From DASUBV01 sp035532295 (GTDB lineage: Bacteria > Actinomycetota > Actinomycetes > Streptosporangiales > Streptosporangiaceae): 64,000 nt of DNA. Below the pieces are notes generated by a model, which worked only from the letters and a program-made list of their open reading frames with translations, did no database searches and was not told the DNA's origin. The stretch lies in assembly GCA_035532295.1 (NCBI GenBank), contig DATKRH010000035.1:6625-70624 (forward strand), read 5' to 3'. The translations under genes and the position numbers were made by a program. How positions within the stretch are numbered: position 1 is the stretch's first letter; every line of letters starts with the position of its first letter. Below are positions 34,463 through 42,926 of this stretch, piece by piece.

Positions 34463-36994
34463 GTGAGCGAGGAATCGCGCGGGGGATCATCCGGCGAGTT
34501 CACCCCTGGCTCCCTGGTCGCCGGTTACCGGCTAGAGGAGCAGATCGGCCAGGGCGGGATGGCGGTCGTCTTCCGTGCCTATGATCCCCGGCTGGACCGG
34601 TATGTCGCCCTCAAGATCATGGCGCCAGGGCTCGCCCTGGACGACGCCTTCCGGCAGCGCTTCATCCGGGAATCCCGGGCCGCCGCGGCCGTCGATGACC
34701 CCCACATCATCCCGGTCTTTGAGGCGGGCGAGGAACGCGGCGTGCTGTTCATCGCCATGCGCTTCGTCCGCGGCGGTGACGTCCGGTCCCTGCTGGACCG
34801 CGAAGGGCCGCTGTCACCCCGCCGGGCCACGGAGATCATCTCGCAGGTGGCGTCCGCGCTCGACTCCGCGCACGCCCGCGGGCTGGTGCACCGTGACGTC
34901 AAGCCCGCCAACATGCTGCTGGACGCGAGCGCGGACACTGACCGCCCCGATCACGTCTACCTGTCCGATTTCGGGCTCACTAAGACAGCCCTGGCCGCGA
35001 CCGGCCTGACGTCGACCGGCCAGTTCCTCGGGACCCTCGACTATGTCGCGCCCGAGCAGATCGAGGGCCGCCCGGTAGACGGCCGCACCGACCTGTACGC
35101 GCTGGCCTGCGCGTCGTTCGAGCTGCTCACGGGCGCACCGCCGTTCCGGCGCGACCAGGGCATGGCGGTGATGTACGCGCAGGTCTCGGAGTCGCCGCCG
35201 CTGCTCAGCTCGAGGCGCCCCGACCTGCCGCGCGCGGCCGACGCGATCATGAACCGGGCGCTGGCCAAGTCGCCGGCCGACCGGTACGCGAGCTGCCGGG
35301 ACTTCGCGGCAGCGCTGCGGCGGGTATTCGGGCTCGGCGTGCCCGACTCGGCACCGAGCCCGCCGTCGCCCGCCCGCCCGCCGACCCAGATCGCCTCGCT
35401 GTCCCAGCAGGAGCCGGCCGACACGGGCGCGGACGTAGCCGCCGCGCCGGGCACCGCCGCCGCGCCGGGCACCGGCGGTGCGCCGGGAGTCGATCGGGCG
35501 CCGGGAGCGGCCCCAGCGGCCAGCGAGCCCGGAAGCCAGCCGCCGGAGCCGTCCCCGGGCGGACCGCCGACCGAGGCGGCCGGCTATCCCGTGAGCGGGC
35601 CGACCCGGCCCGGCGGACCGGGCGCAGCCGGGGGCGGCGGATCTGAGGGCCGGGACGATCCCGCCTGGTTCAGGCCTGCGACCGGAGGCGGCGCGACCCC
35701 CCCGCCTCCGGCTGGCGGCGCCCGGCCGGCAGCCGGCCCGGCCCTGGGCGGCCCCGCGCGACGGCCCTGGTGGCGTTCGCCGGTGCCGCTCGCCGCGGGC
35801 CTCGCCGCCGTGGTGGTGCTGGGCGGCGGTGGTTACCTGCTGTTCGGCCGAGGCGGCGGGGGGCGCGGAGGCGCCGCGAACGCTGTCGGCGCCGGCGTGA
35901 ACGCCGTCGGCTGCAGCACCTCGACGCCCCGGCTGACGGTCCGCACGGGCGTTAACAGCCAGACGGTCAAGGTCGGCGACACGCCGTTCGCCGTGCAGGA
36001 GAGCCAGGACGGCCGGTACACGTTCACGACGGTGAAGAACGGGATCGCCGTCCTGCGCGACACCCCCGGCGCCCTCGTGCCGGCGCTGCAGCGGACCATC
36101 CATGTACCCGGAGCCGGCAAGGGCCTTTTCGTCACCCACGATGGCCGCTTCCTGCTCGCCGCAGCTGGCAACGGCGCCGCTGTCGTCGACGTGGCGCAGG
36201 CGGAGCAGGGCTTCGCCAACCCGGTGCGGGGCGTCCTGTCCAGCCCGGCGCTCAGCGCGCGCGGCAATGGCGCCGTCGGGGTACGGACCTCATCCGACGA
36301 TGCCTACGCGTTCGTCACCCTGCAGAACACCACCAAAATGGCCGTCTTCAGTCTCAGCCGCGCCTTGTCGCAGGGGTTCAGCACGTCCGACTTCACGGGC
36401 TTTGTTCCCCTGAACGTGCAGCCGGTCGGGATTAACGCCTCCCCGGACGATCAATGGCTGTACGTGACCAGCTTCCAGCGGCAGGCGACCCCGCAGGCCT
36501 CTGAGGGCACGCTCAGCGTCGTGAGCCTGCGGCAGGCCGAGACGCGGCCGGCCAAGTCGGTGGTATCGACGGTGAACGCCGGCTGCAGCCCGGCCCGCGT
36601 CGTTACCTCGGGCGACGGCGCGACGGTGTGGGTGACGGCCCGCGACAGCAACTCCGTGCTCGCGTTCTCGGCCGCCAAGCTGCGCAGCAGCCCGTCGCAC
36701 GCGCTGATCGCACGCGTGCGGGTCGGTCCGGGACCGATCGGGCTCACCCTGGCCCGCGGCGGCCAGCGGCTCATCGTCGCGGACTCCAATCAGGCCAGTG
36801 CCTCCGGTGCGAACGGCGACCTGGCCGTGATCGACACCGCCGCGGCCCTGGCTGGCAAGCCGGCCCTGCTGGGCGTGCTGCCGACGCCCGGGGAGCCGCG
36901 CCAGGTGGCCCTGGCGGCCCACGGCTCGACCCTCCTGGTGACCAACCAGGTCACGGGCCTGCTGCAGGCGGTCAAGGTCGCGGACCTGCCGTGA
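34463..36994 (+). CDS. Transmembrane Ser/Thr protein kinase with outer beta-propeller
   Basis: 843 residues. Kinase domain about 20-280: glycine loop IGQGGMAVVFRA, Lys51 in VALKIM, catalytic HRDVKPANM (Asp145), SDFGLTK, and APEQIEG. A Pro/Gly/Ala-rich juxtamembrane linker leads to a transmembrane helix (about 436-460) and an outer domain of repeated blades (TPFAVQESQDGRYTFTT, GLFVTHDGRFLLAA, INASPDDQWLYVTS), like YVTN/lactonase propellers rather than PASTA repeats. GGAGG at 34454-34458 sets the GTG. Divergent from the FHA-ABC transporter, its probable substrate. Confidence 0.92.
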   Translation: MSEESRGGSSGEFTPGSLVAGYRLEEQIGQGGMAVVFRAYDPRLDRYVALKIMAPGLALDDAFRQRFIRESRAAAAVDDPHIIPVFEAGEERGVLFIAMRFVRGGDVRSLLDREGPLSPRRATEIISQVASALDSAHARGLVHRDVKPANMLLDASADTDRPDHVYLSDFGLTKTALAATGLTSTGQFLGTLDYVAPEQIEGRPVDGRTDLYALACASFELLTGAPPFRRDQGMAVMYAQVSESPPLLSSRRPDLPRAADAIMNRALAKSPADRYASCRDFAAALRRVFGLGVPDSAPSPPSPARPPTQIASLSQQEPADTGADVAAAPGTAAAPGTGGAPGVDRAPGAAPAASEPGSQPPEPSPGGPPTEAAGYPVSGPTRPGGPGAAGGGGSEGRDDPAWFRPATGGGATPPPPAGGARPAAGPALGGPARRPWWRSPVPLAAGLAAVVVLGGGGYLLFGRGGGGRGGAANAVGAGVNAVGCSTSTPRLTVRTGVNSQTVKVGDTPFAVQESQDGRYTFTTVKNGIAVLRDTPGALVPALQRTIHVPGAGKGLFVTHDGRFLLAAAGNGAAVVDVAQAEQGFANPVRGVLSSPALSARGNGAVGVRTSSDDAYAFVTLQNTTKMAVFSLSRALSQGFSTSDFTGFVPLNVQPVGINASPDDQWLYVTSFQRQATPQASEGTLSVVSLRQAETRPAKSVVSTVNAGCSPARVVTSGDGATVWVTARDSNSVLAFSAAKLRSSPSHALIARVRVGPGPIGLTLARGGQRLIVADSNQASASGANGDLAVIDTAAALAGKPALLGVLPTPGEPRQVALAAHGSTLLVTNQVTGLLQAVKVADLP

Positions 36995-37034
36995 CCGTCA
37001 TATCTAGCGGCCGATTCGCGGCGGCAGAATGCCA

Positions 37035-37046
37035 TAGCATCGGACA
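37035..37046 (+). promoter_or_regulatory. -10 box of a leaderless transcript starting at a short ORF
   Basis: TAGCAT at 37035-37040 ends 6 nt before the ATG of the 16-codon ORF, the same geometry as at ispF, cysS and senX3. Confidence 0.45.
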
Positions 37047-37097
37047 ATGAGGCATGTGATGGTCACCGTGGTCACCGGTCCTGGAGCAACGCGGTGA
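37047..37097 (+). CDS. Leaderless 16-residue leader ORF coupled to the LmeA-like gene
   Basis: ATG at 37047 follows a TAGCAT box by 6 nt and encodes MRHVMVTVVTGPGATR. Its TGA overlaps the downstream GTG (GTGA), so ribosomes finishing it could restart on the next gene, which lacks a good binding site of its own. No amino acid is obviously enriched as in classical attenuators. Real translation is inferred from promoter spacing and overlap. Confidence 0.5.
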   Translation: MRHVMVTVVTGPGATR

Positions 37098-37819
37098 GCG
37101 GCACGCCACGTCGCGGTGGCCGCGGTGGCCGCGGTGGGTGCCTGCGCACCCTTATCGTCGCCCTAGTCGCGCTGGTGATCCTCCTGGTGGCGGGCGATTT
37201 CGTCGCCAAGTCCGTGGCGCAGAATGAGCTCGCCTCGCAGATCCAGAAGCATGGATTCCCCAAGAAACCGTCGGTCTCGATCCAGGGCTTCCCGTTCCTC
37301 ACCCAGGTCATCAGCCGCAATATTCATCAGGTCCAGGTAAGTTCCCAGAACATCCCTGAGGGCCCGGTTAACATTTCCCAGCTGAGTGCCATCATGAAAG
37401 GCATCCACCTCAACAGCGGATTCACCAGCGGAACCGTCAGTCAGCTATCCGGATCGGTACTCGTGTCGTTTCCCTCGCTGGCCAGGACACTGAACTCGCA
37501 GATCGGCCCGCTCGGCGCCCTGGTGGGATCGTCGGGCCTGAGGCTGTCGGCGGCCGGCCCCGATGAGATCAAGGCGAGCCTGAACCTGCTGGTCGCCTCG
37601 GGCTCCGCCACCTGGCGGATTACCCGGCTCAGCGGCCAGGAATTCAACGCCAGGCTGGTCGGCAGCAGCGGCGTGCCGTCCTCGATCCTGGGCTCCATCA
37701 GCAGCTTCAACATCAAGATCCCGGAACTTCCCCTCGGCATGCAGATCGATAGCGTGCACATCACCCCGGCGGGGGTCGTGGGCGCCATCAGCGGACATAA
37801 TCTCCCGTTCGGCGGCTAG
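37094..37819 (+). CDS. LmeA-like phospholipid-binding protein (DUF2993)
   Basis: 241 residues. A short Gly/Arg-rich N-terminus, one membrane helix or uncleaved signal (LRTLIVALVALVILLVAGDF), then the DUF2993 fold: NELASQIQKHGF, SVSIQGFPFLTQVI, repeated strand patterns to IDSVHITPAGVVGAISGHNLPFGG. In mycobacteria LmeA binds phosphoinositides and supports lipomannan/LAM maturation in the periplasm; the same role here is inference. Translation probably depends on the overlapping leader ORF. Confidence 0.85.
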   Translation: MSGTPRRGGRGGRGGCLRTLIVALVALVILLVAGDFVAKSVAQNELASQIQKHGFPKKPSVSIQGFPFLTQVISRNIHQVQVSSQNIPEGPVNISQLSAIMKGIHLNSGFTSGTVSQLSGSVLVSFPSLARTLNSQIGPLGALVGSSGLRLSAAGPDEIKASLNLLVASGSATWRITRLSGQEFNARLVGSSGVPSSILGSISSFNIKIPELPLGMQIDSVHITPAGVVGAISGHNLPFGG

Positions 37820-37879
37820 CGGGCCGCCGCTGCCCAAACCGCCAGGCTCGCGAGGTGGCCGCCGCCGGAGTACCCGCGC

Positions 37880-38821
37880 CTACTTCGCGCCCAGGCCGAG
37901 CAGCAGGCCGTCGTCGGCGACGGCCGGGGAGCTGGTCAGGAAGATGATCACGCCGTCCGCGGGCGCGCTGATCGTCTCCTGCAGCACCGATCCGTCCAGG
38001 CTCGTGATCGTGCCGAGCGGCTGTCCCTCGCTGACCACCTCGCCGGCCGCCGCAGTCGGTGCCCACCAGCCGCCGGCGGCGCAGCGCAGCCAGAGAAACC
38101 GGCTCAGGATGGCCGGCCTGCGGGCGCCGGCCTCGCCGTCGGCGGTCACTGGCGTCGTCGGAGTCGCCATGCCGAGCTGGGCGAGCACCGCGTCCAGCCC
38201 GCGGACGTGCGCATCCACGGCCCACCGTTCCACCAGCCCGCAGCCGCCGGCCTCGGCCGTGATCGCGGGGATGCCGGCCGCCGCGGCCGCCCCGCTCGAC
38301 GTCCCGGCCACGGCGCGGTCCGGGCCGCGCTCCTGCCGGATGATGTAGCCGAGCCCGTAGGCCACGGCCAGATCGCGGGCCGCCGCCTCGGCCGGCCCGG
38401 CCTCGTACAGCGCGAACGGCTCGAGCGCCTCGACCATGTCCCCGCAGTGCGCGTCGATCACCGCGTCCGAGCCCGAGATCAGCTGGGTAAACGCCGCCTC
38501 GGCCAGCCGCTCGGCCAGCGTGCCGTCCGGGTTGCCGGGGAAGCACCGGTTGAGGTTCTTGCCATCCTCGGGGACCACGAACGGGCTGCGCGCGCGGAAG
38601 GCGGTCACGTTGAGCACCGGCACCGCTCGGATGCGGCCGCTGATCTCGCGCCGCTCCAGCGCGGCGGTCCACTCGCGCACCGCCGCCATCGGCACGTACT
38701 CACAGCCATGCACCCCGGCGATGACGGTCAGCAACGGGCCGTCCTGGGCGCCGGCCAGCTCGACCACCGGCACGTCGAGTCCGGCCAGGTCGAGGTTGCG
38801 CCGGGTGACGGTCGTTGACAT
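37880..38821 (-). CDS. Succinylglutamate desuccinylase/aspartoacylase-family zinc hydrolase
   Basis: 313 residues of the M14-like AspA/AstE family, which cleaves N-acyl amino acids. Zinc ligands His38 and Glu41 in IAGVHGCEYVP, the NLNRCFPGN substrate segment and the second histidine in VIDAHCGDM are present; the C-terminal barrel-like domain includes VSEGQPLGTITSLDG. GGAGGA 7 nt upstream supports the ATG at 38821 over an ATG five codons earlier. It lies downstream of the reductase-amidase fusion, separated by a long palindrome; the pair probably forms part of one catabolic pathway. Confidence 0.82.
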   Translation of the reverse strand: MSTTVTRRNLDLAGLDVPVVELAGAQDGPLLTVIAGVHGCEYVPMAAVREWTAALERREISGRIRAVPVLNVTAFRARSPFVVPEDGKNLNRCFPGNPDGTLAERLAEAAFTQLISGSDAVIDAHCGDMVEALEPFALYEAGPAEAAARDLAVAYGLGYIIRQERGPDRAVAGTSSGAAAAAGIPAITAEAGGCGLVERWAVDAHVRGLDAVLAQLGMATPTTPVTADGEAGARRPAILSRFLWLRCAAGGWWAPTAAAGEVVSEGQPLGTITSLDGSVLQETISAPADGVIIFLTSSPAVADDGLLLGLGAK

Positions 38822-38856
38822 CGGCAAGTCCTCCATAGCTAGTGGCGCAGGTCGTT

Positions 38857-38913
38857 TTCATGATCACCCGGCTTTCTCAGTCACTGTGACTGAGAAAGCC
38901 GGGTGATCATGAA
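38857..38913. terminator. 57-bp perfect palindrome overlapping a stop codon
   Basis: 28-bp perfect arms with a single central T at 38885; the left arm begins TTCATGATCACCCGGCTTTC and the right arm mirrors it to 38913. The right arm includes the stop codon of the reductase-amidase gene (38907-38909). Position suggests a terminator or RNA-processing stem between that gene and the aspartoacylase-like gene, but the near-zero loop is unusual, so a protein-binding or element-derived palindrome is possible. Confidence 0.6.
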
Positions 38914-41075
38914 CGGTGCTCGGCGAGGAGCAGGGACTCGGCCGCGGCGGCGGCCTGGAGCAGGCTGGCGTCGCCACCGCGGCGGCCAGCCAGTTGCAGC
39001 CCGACGGGCAGGCCGGGGGCGGGCACGGGGAGCGAGATCGCCGGGTGGCCGGTGAGGTTGTAGGGGCCGGTGAAGCGGCCCTCGCCGCTGTCCTCGCCGA
39101 CCCCGAACGGCGGGTCCTGCTCCGGGGCCACGAAGCCCACGGTGGGGCCGGCCAGCACGTCCACGTCCGCCAGGCTCGCGTCGATCGCCGCGGTCAGCTC
39201 ATCGCGGCGGGCCAGCGCCCCGGCGTACTGCGCCGCGCTCACCGAGGCACCGAAGTCCAGCAGCGCCCGGGTGCCCGCCGCGTACCTGCTCGTGTCGCGC
39301 GAGCTGTGCACCTGGTGCGCCTCGCGGGCGACGATCACGGCCAGCACCTGGTCCCACTCGGCCAGCTCCGCCAGCCACGCGGCACCGATCTCGCGGAGCC
39401 GCCAGCCGCCCGCCGCCAGCCGGTCCAGTGCGCCGCGGAGCGCGGCGTGCACCTCGGGAGTCACCGACGGGTCCGTGAGCTGAGTCGCGAGCACGCCGAC
39501 GGTGAACGGCGGCTCACTGCCGCCCGCCAGCACCGTGCCCGCCAGCACCGTGCCCGCCAGCACCGTGCCCGCCAGCACCGTGCCCGCCAGCACCGGCAGC
39601 AGGGCGGCGGCGCCGGCCACGGTGGCCGTGAGCGTGCCGGCGTGGTCGCAGGTCGGCGCGAGCGGGAACACCCCGTCCAGCGGGATCAGCCCGTAACTCG
39701 GCTTGAGCCCGACGACGCCGCAGTAGGCGGCCGGGATCCGGATCGACCCGCCGGTATCCGACCCGATCGCCAGCTCGCAGACGCCGGCGGCGACGAGGGC
39801 CGCCGACCCGCCGGACGACCCGCCCGACGTGCGCGCCGGATTCCGGGGGTTGCGCGTGTCGCCGATTTCCGGGTGCGCGAACCCAGCCGCGTACTCCAGG
39901 CACTGACTCGTAACGAACACCTCGGCGCCGGCCGCCCGCAGCCGCGCGACCAGCGTGGCGTCGGCCGGGGCCGGGGCCGGGTCGCTCGCCGGGCTGCCGC
40001 AGCCGGCCGGCACGCCGGCGACCGCGATGATGTCCTTGATCGCCACCAGTTGGTCGGCCAGCGGGCCGGACGCGGCTCGGGCCGGAGCGCCGAGCGCGCG
40101 GACCATCGCGTTCAGCGGGCGGCCGAGCCGCTCCAGGCGCTCGTAGGCGGCCAGCAGGTCCAGGTTGGCGCGGGTGCAGCCGCGCTCGCCGCGCTCGATG
40201 GCCGCGACGAGCTCGCCGACCCGGTGCACCAGCGGGCCGGCCATCGGGCCGAGGATGGCGGGGGCCTCGGTCGGCCGGCGGCGGATCGCCAGGTCGCGGT
40301 AGACACCCGAGTGCGTCTTGGCCGAGCCGCGGTTGAAGTCGGCGAGCCGGGCGAGCGAGCCGGGCAGGTCGGCCGGGTCGAAGCCGTCGAACGGCATCGG
40401 CGCGACCGGGGCCTGCGCCAGCACCTCCCGGCCTAGCTCCAGCAGCAGGTCACGGTAGGCGGGGTCGTCGAAGACGGCGAAGATCGGCAGGTCGCTGACG
40501 GCCGTGGCGAACAGCATCGTGCCGTACGCCTGCTTAGCCCACAGGTAGCCGAGCACCGAGTCGGTCGGCTCGGCGTCGGCGATGTCGGCGGTGAGGGCGC
40601 GCACCCGGTCGGTCAGGGTGCCGTCCAGCTCCCCGATCACGAAGGTGGCGCGGTTGCCGCGCAGGATCACGCCGGGCTCGGTCACGTCCGCGCCGAAGTT
40701 CACGAACGCCTCGACGACGCGGGCCGGCCCGACGGCCTCGGCGATGACGCCGGCGTTCAGGCCGTTCTGCAGCGAGACCACGTGCGCGTCGCCGCGCAGC
40801 CGGCCCGCCAGCACGGCGGCCGCCGCGGCGGTGTGATGAGACTTGACGGCCAGCAGCACCGGCCCGTCGATCTGGCCGGGCAGGTCGGCGGGCAGCACGG
40901 CGCGCGGCCGCGCGGTGAACTGCTCGACCGGTCCGTCGATCCGCAGGCCGCGGTCGTTGATCGCGCTGACCACCGCCGGATCGGCGTCGCTGACGAGCAC
41001 ATCATGGCCGTCGCGGGCCAGGCCAGCGGCGACTGTCCCGCCGATGGCACCGCAGCCCAGCACGAGGTAGCGCAT
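38907..41075 (-). CDS. Fusion of ketopantoate-reductase-like and amidase domains
   Basis: 722 residues in one frame. Residues 1-305 are a PanE/ApbA-like NADP enzyme (RYLVLGCGAIGGTVAAGL, VLLAVKSHHT, SLQNGLNAG, FNRGSAKTHSGVYRDL). From about 345 an amidase-signature hydrolase follows: Lys in LVAIKDIIAVAGVP, cis-Ser in RTSGGSSGGSAALVA, nucleophile Ser in GSDTGGSIRIPA, so the Ser-Ser-Lys triad is intact although the usual first 50-60 amidase residues are missing. An in-frame AGTVL repeat (15 bp x5) sits in the amidase. TAACCT (41088-41083) lies 7 nt before the ATG (leaderless). Substrate unknown; it may reduce a 2-oxo acid part and hydrolyse an amide in one compound. Confidence 0.8.
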   Translation of the reverse strand: MRYLVLGCGAIGGTVAAGLARDGHDVLVSDADPAVVSAINDRGLRIDGPVEQFTARPRAVLPADLPGQIDGPVLLAVKSHHTAAAAAVLAGRLRGDAHVVSLQNGLNAGVIAEAVGPARVVEAFVNFGADVTEPGVILRGNRATFVIGELDGTLTDRVRALTADIADAEPTDSVLGYLWAKQAYGTMLFATAVSDLPIFAVFDDPAYRDLLLELGREVLAQAPVAPMPFDGFDPADLPGSLARLADFNRGSAKTHSGVYRDLAIRRRPTEAPAILGPMAGPLVHRVGELVAAIERGERGCTRANLDLLAAYERLERLGRPLNAMVRALGAPARAASGPLADQLVAIKDIIAVAGVPAGCGSPASDPAPAPADATLVARLRAAGAEVFVTSQCLEYAAGFAHPEIGDTRNPRNPARTSGGSSGGSAALVAAGVCELAIGSDTGGSIRIPAAYCGVVGLKPSYGLIPLDGVFPLAPTCDHAGTLTATVAGAAALLPVLAGTVLAGTVLAGTVLAGTVLAGGSEPPFTVGVLATQLTDPSVTPEVHAALRGALDRLAAGGWRLREIGAAWLAELAEWDQVLAVIVAREAHQVHSSRDTSRYAAGTRALLDFGASVSAAQYAGALARRDELTAAIDASLADVDVLAGPTVGFVAPEQDPPFGVGEDSGEGRFTGPYNLTGHPAISLPVPAPGLPVGLQLAGRRGGDASLLQAAAAAESLLLAEHRS
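39526..39600. repeat. Five 15-bp tandem repeats within the amidase domain
   Basis: Four exact copies of GCCAGCACCGTGCCC plus a diverged fifth. On the coding strand they give repeated AGTVL, probably a surface loop. Confidence 0.9.
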
Positions 41076-41106
41076 GCGGCGAAGGTTACAACGTCGTAAA
41101 ACATAT

Positions 41107-41122
41107 GGTCTAGTTTTAGACC
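41107..41122. promoter_or_regulatory. Operator-like inverted repeat in the divergent promoter
   Basis: GGTCTA-GTTT-TAGACC in an A/T-rich pocket between the amidase fusion (minus) and the peptide ABC operon (plus). It overlaps the expected -35 position of the leaderless amidase promoter (18 nt from TAACCT), as a repressor site would. The half-site recurs at 58161-58183. Confidence 0.55.
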
Positions 41123-41233
41123 TCTATTTACATCTCGCCCGCTTGCCGCCACATTAGGGCAGACAAAGGTTTGCTTGCCTGCCACACCAGGCACAGCACT
41201 CGCCCTAGTCGCCCGACACCCCGGGAGTTTGCA

Positions 41234-42802
41234 GTGACACACCGAATCAAGGCGGCGCGGACGCTGACCGCAGGCGTCGCCGTCACGGCGCTCGCGGTCC
41301 TGGCGGGCTGCGGATCATCAGGCTCGTCTGCCGCGGGCACGAGCAGCGGGCCCGTCCATGGCGGGAACCTGGTCATCGCCCGCACCATCGACTCACAGTC
41401 GATGAACAACACGACCGTCTTCGATAACGAGTCGATCTGGGTCTTCGAGCAGATCTACCAGCCCCTCTACACCGTGTCCAACGACGGTAAGAGCGTCGTC
41501 CCCGAGCTCGCGACCGGTTACACAGTGTCAGCGGACAAGAAGACTTACACCTTCACGCTCCGCAAGGGGGTGAAGTTCTCCAACGGCAAGCCCATGACCT
41601 CCGCGGACGTCAAGTTCTCGATCGACAAGGCGCGCGCGGCGGCCCAGGGCTGGGGCTACATCGACACCGCCATCAAGTCCGTCGGGGCCCCGACGCCGTC
41701 GACCGTGGTGATCAGCCTCAAGTTCCCGTGGGCGCCCCTGCTCGCCGACCTGTCGCTGTTCGCCAACGACGTCCTCCCGAACAACTACGGCGGCCAGACC
41801 GAGACCGCGTTCTACAACCACCCGGTCGGCACCGGCCCGTTCAAGTGGGGCTACTGGCACAAGGGCTCGGCGCTAAAGCTCGTCCGCAACCCGTACTACT
41901 GGCAGCCGGGCAAGCCCTACCTCAACAGCGTGACCTGGACCTACGTGGCCAGTGACAACACCCGGCAGCTGCAGCTCAAGGGCGGCCAGGCTCAGGTCGA
42001 CGAGTTCCCGGCCTGGTCCACGGTCGCGACCCTCAAGTCCACGCCCAACGTGACGATGAACCTGTTCAACTCGACCCGGACCGACTACCTGGTCTTCAAC
42101 GAGAAGCGCAAGCCGTTCCAGGACGTGCACGTCCGCCGCGCGATCTCGCTGGCCATCGACCGGGCCGCGCTGGTCAAGGCCATCCTGTTCGGCAACGGGA
42201 CGCCCGCCAACTCGTTCATGCCGCCGCAGGTGCCCTTCTACCAGAAGGCCACCCCGGGCCTGCAGTACAACCTGGCGCAGGCCAAGAAGGAGATGGCGGC
42301 CTCCAGCGTCCCGCACGGCTTCTCGACCACGCTGCTGGTGAGCGCCGGGAACTCCGACCAGATCACGACGGCCACGATCATCCAGTCCGAGCTCAAGCCG
42401 CTGGGCATCAAGATCAACATCCAGCAGCTTGACCCCAACACGGCCAACACCAACTTCCAGAGCCTGAACTACGACATGACGTTCTCGTACTGGACGATGG
42501 ACATCCCCGACCCCGACGAGCTGGTCACCTTCGCGGTCGACCCCGCCGCCGGCTCCAAGTCGTTCTTCTCCGCCTACGACAACCCCGCGGTGGTCAAGGC
42601 CGCGCACGCCGCCGAGCAGACCCTGTCCGACACGACGCGGCAGTCGCTCTACAACACCATCCAGGACGACGCCGCCAACGACGCGTTCATGGCGTTCCTC
42701 TACTACTCGCCGTACGCCTACGCGACCTCGTCGAACGTGCATGACTTCTTCGTCACGCCGCTCGGCAACTACCACCTCGAGAACACCTGGCTGGGCAAGT
42801 AG
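41234..42802 (+). CDS. Peptide/dipeptide ABC transporter substrate-binding lipoprotein (SBP family 5)
   Basis: 522 residues. Signal with lipobox VLAGC (Cys26), then the DppA/OppA-type fold: GGNLVIARTIDSQSMN, PELATGYTVSADKKTYTFTL, GTGPFKWGYWHKGSALKLV, VRRAISLAIDR. The GTG start has GGGAG 6 nt upstream. First gene of a tight operon with two permeases, two ATPases and peptide-degrading enzymes, which argues for a short, chemically unusual peptide as ligand. Confidence 0.93.
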   Translation: MTHRIKAARTLTAGVAVTALAVLAGCGSSGSSAAGTSSGPVHGGNLVIARTIDSQSMNNTTVFDNESIWVFEQIYQPLYTVSNDGKSVVPELATGYTVSADKKTYTFTLRKGVKFSNGKPMTSADVKFSIDKARAAAQGWGYIDTAIKSVGAPTPSTVVISLKFPWAPLLADLSLFANDVLPNNYGGQTETAFYNHPVGTGPFKWGYWHKGSALKLVRNPYYWQPGKPYLNSVTWTYVASDNTRQLQLKGGQAQVDEFPAWSTVATLKSTPNVTMNLFNSTRTDYLVFNEKRKPFQDVHVRRAISLAIDRAALVKAILFGNGTPANSFMPPQVPFYQKATPGLQYNLAQAKKEMAASSVPHGFSTTLLVSAGNSDQITTATIIQSELKPLGIKINIQQLDPNTANTNFQSLNYDMTFSYWTMDIPDPDELVTFAVDPAAGSKSFFSAYDNPAVVKAAHAAEQTLSDTTRQSLYNTIQDDAANDAFMAFLYYSPYAYATSSNVHDFFVTPLGNYHLENTWLGK

Positions 42803-42803
42803 C

Positions 42804-42867
42804 ACCGGCCGTCGCTAGTACCGGCCGTAGCTAGTGCCGGCCGTAGCTAGTGCCGGCCGTAGCTAGC
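42804..42867. repeat. Four 16-bp tandem repeats between SBP and permease genes
   Basis: Consensus GCCGGCCGTAGCTAGT, four copies directly behind the SBP stop codon. Each unit contains CTAG and an internal GGCCGTAGC dyad-like core. It may affect transcript stability; equally it may be neutral. Confidence 0.85.
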
Positions 42868-42926
42868 ACCGTGCAGCTAACTGCTTCGGGCCGCAGGCCC
42901 GGACGCGTGTGAGGAGGTGATACCCG

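Noticed and set aside
41107..41122. DasR binding site
   Set aside because: The half-sites resemble TGGTCTAGACCA but are separated by 4 extra bases, and no amino-sugar genes are adjacent.
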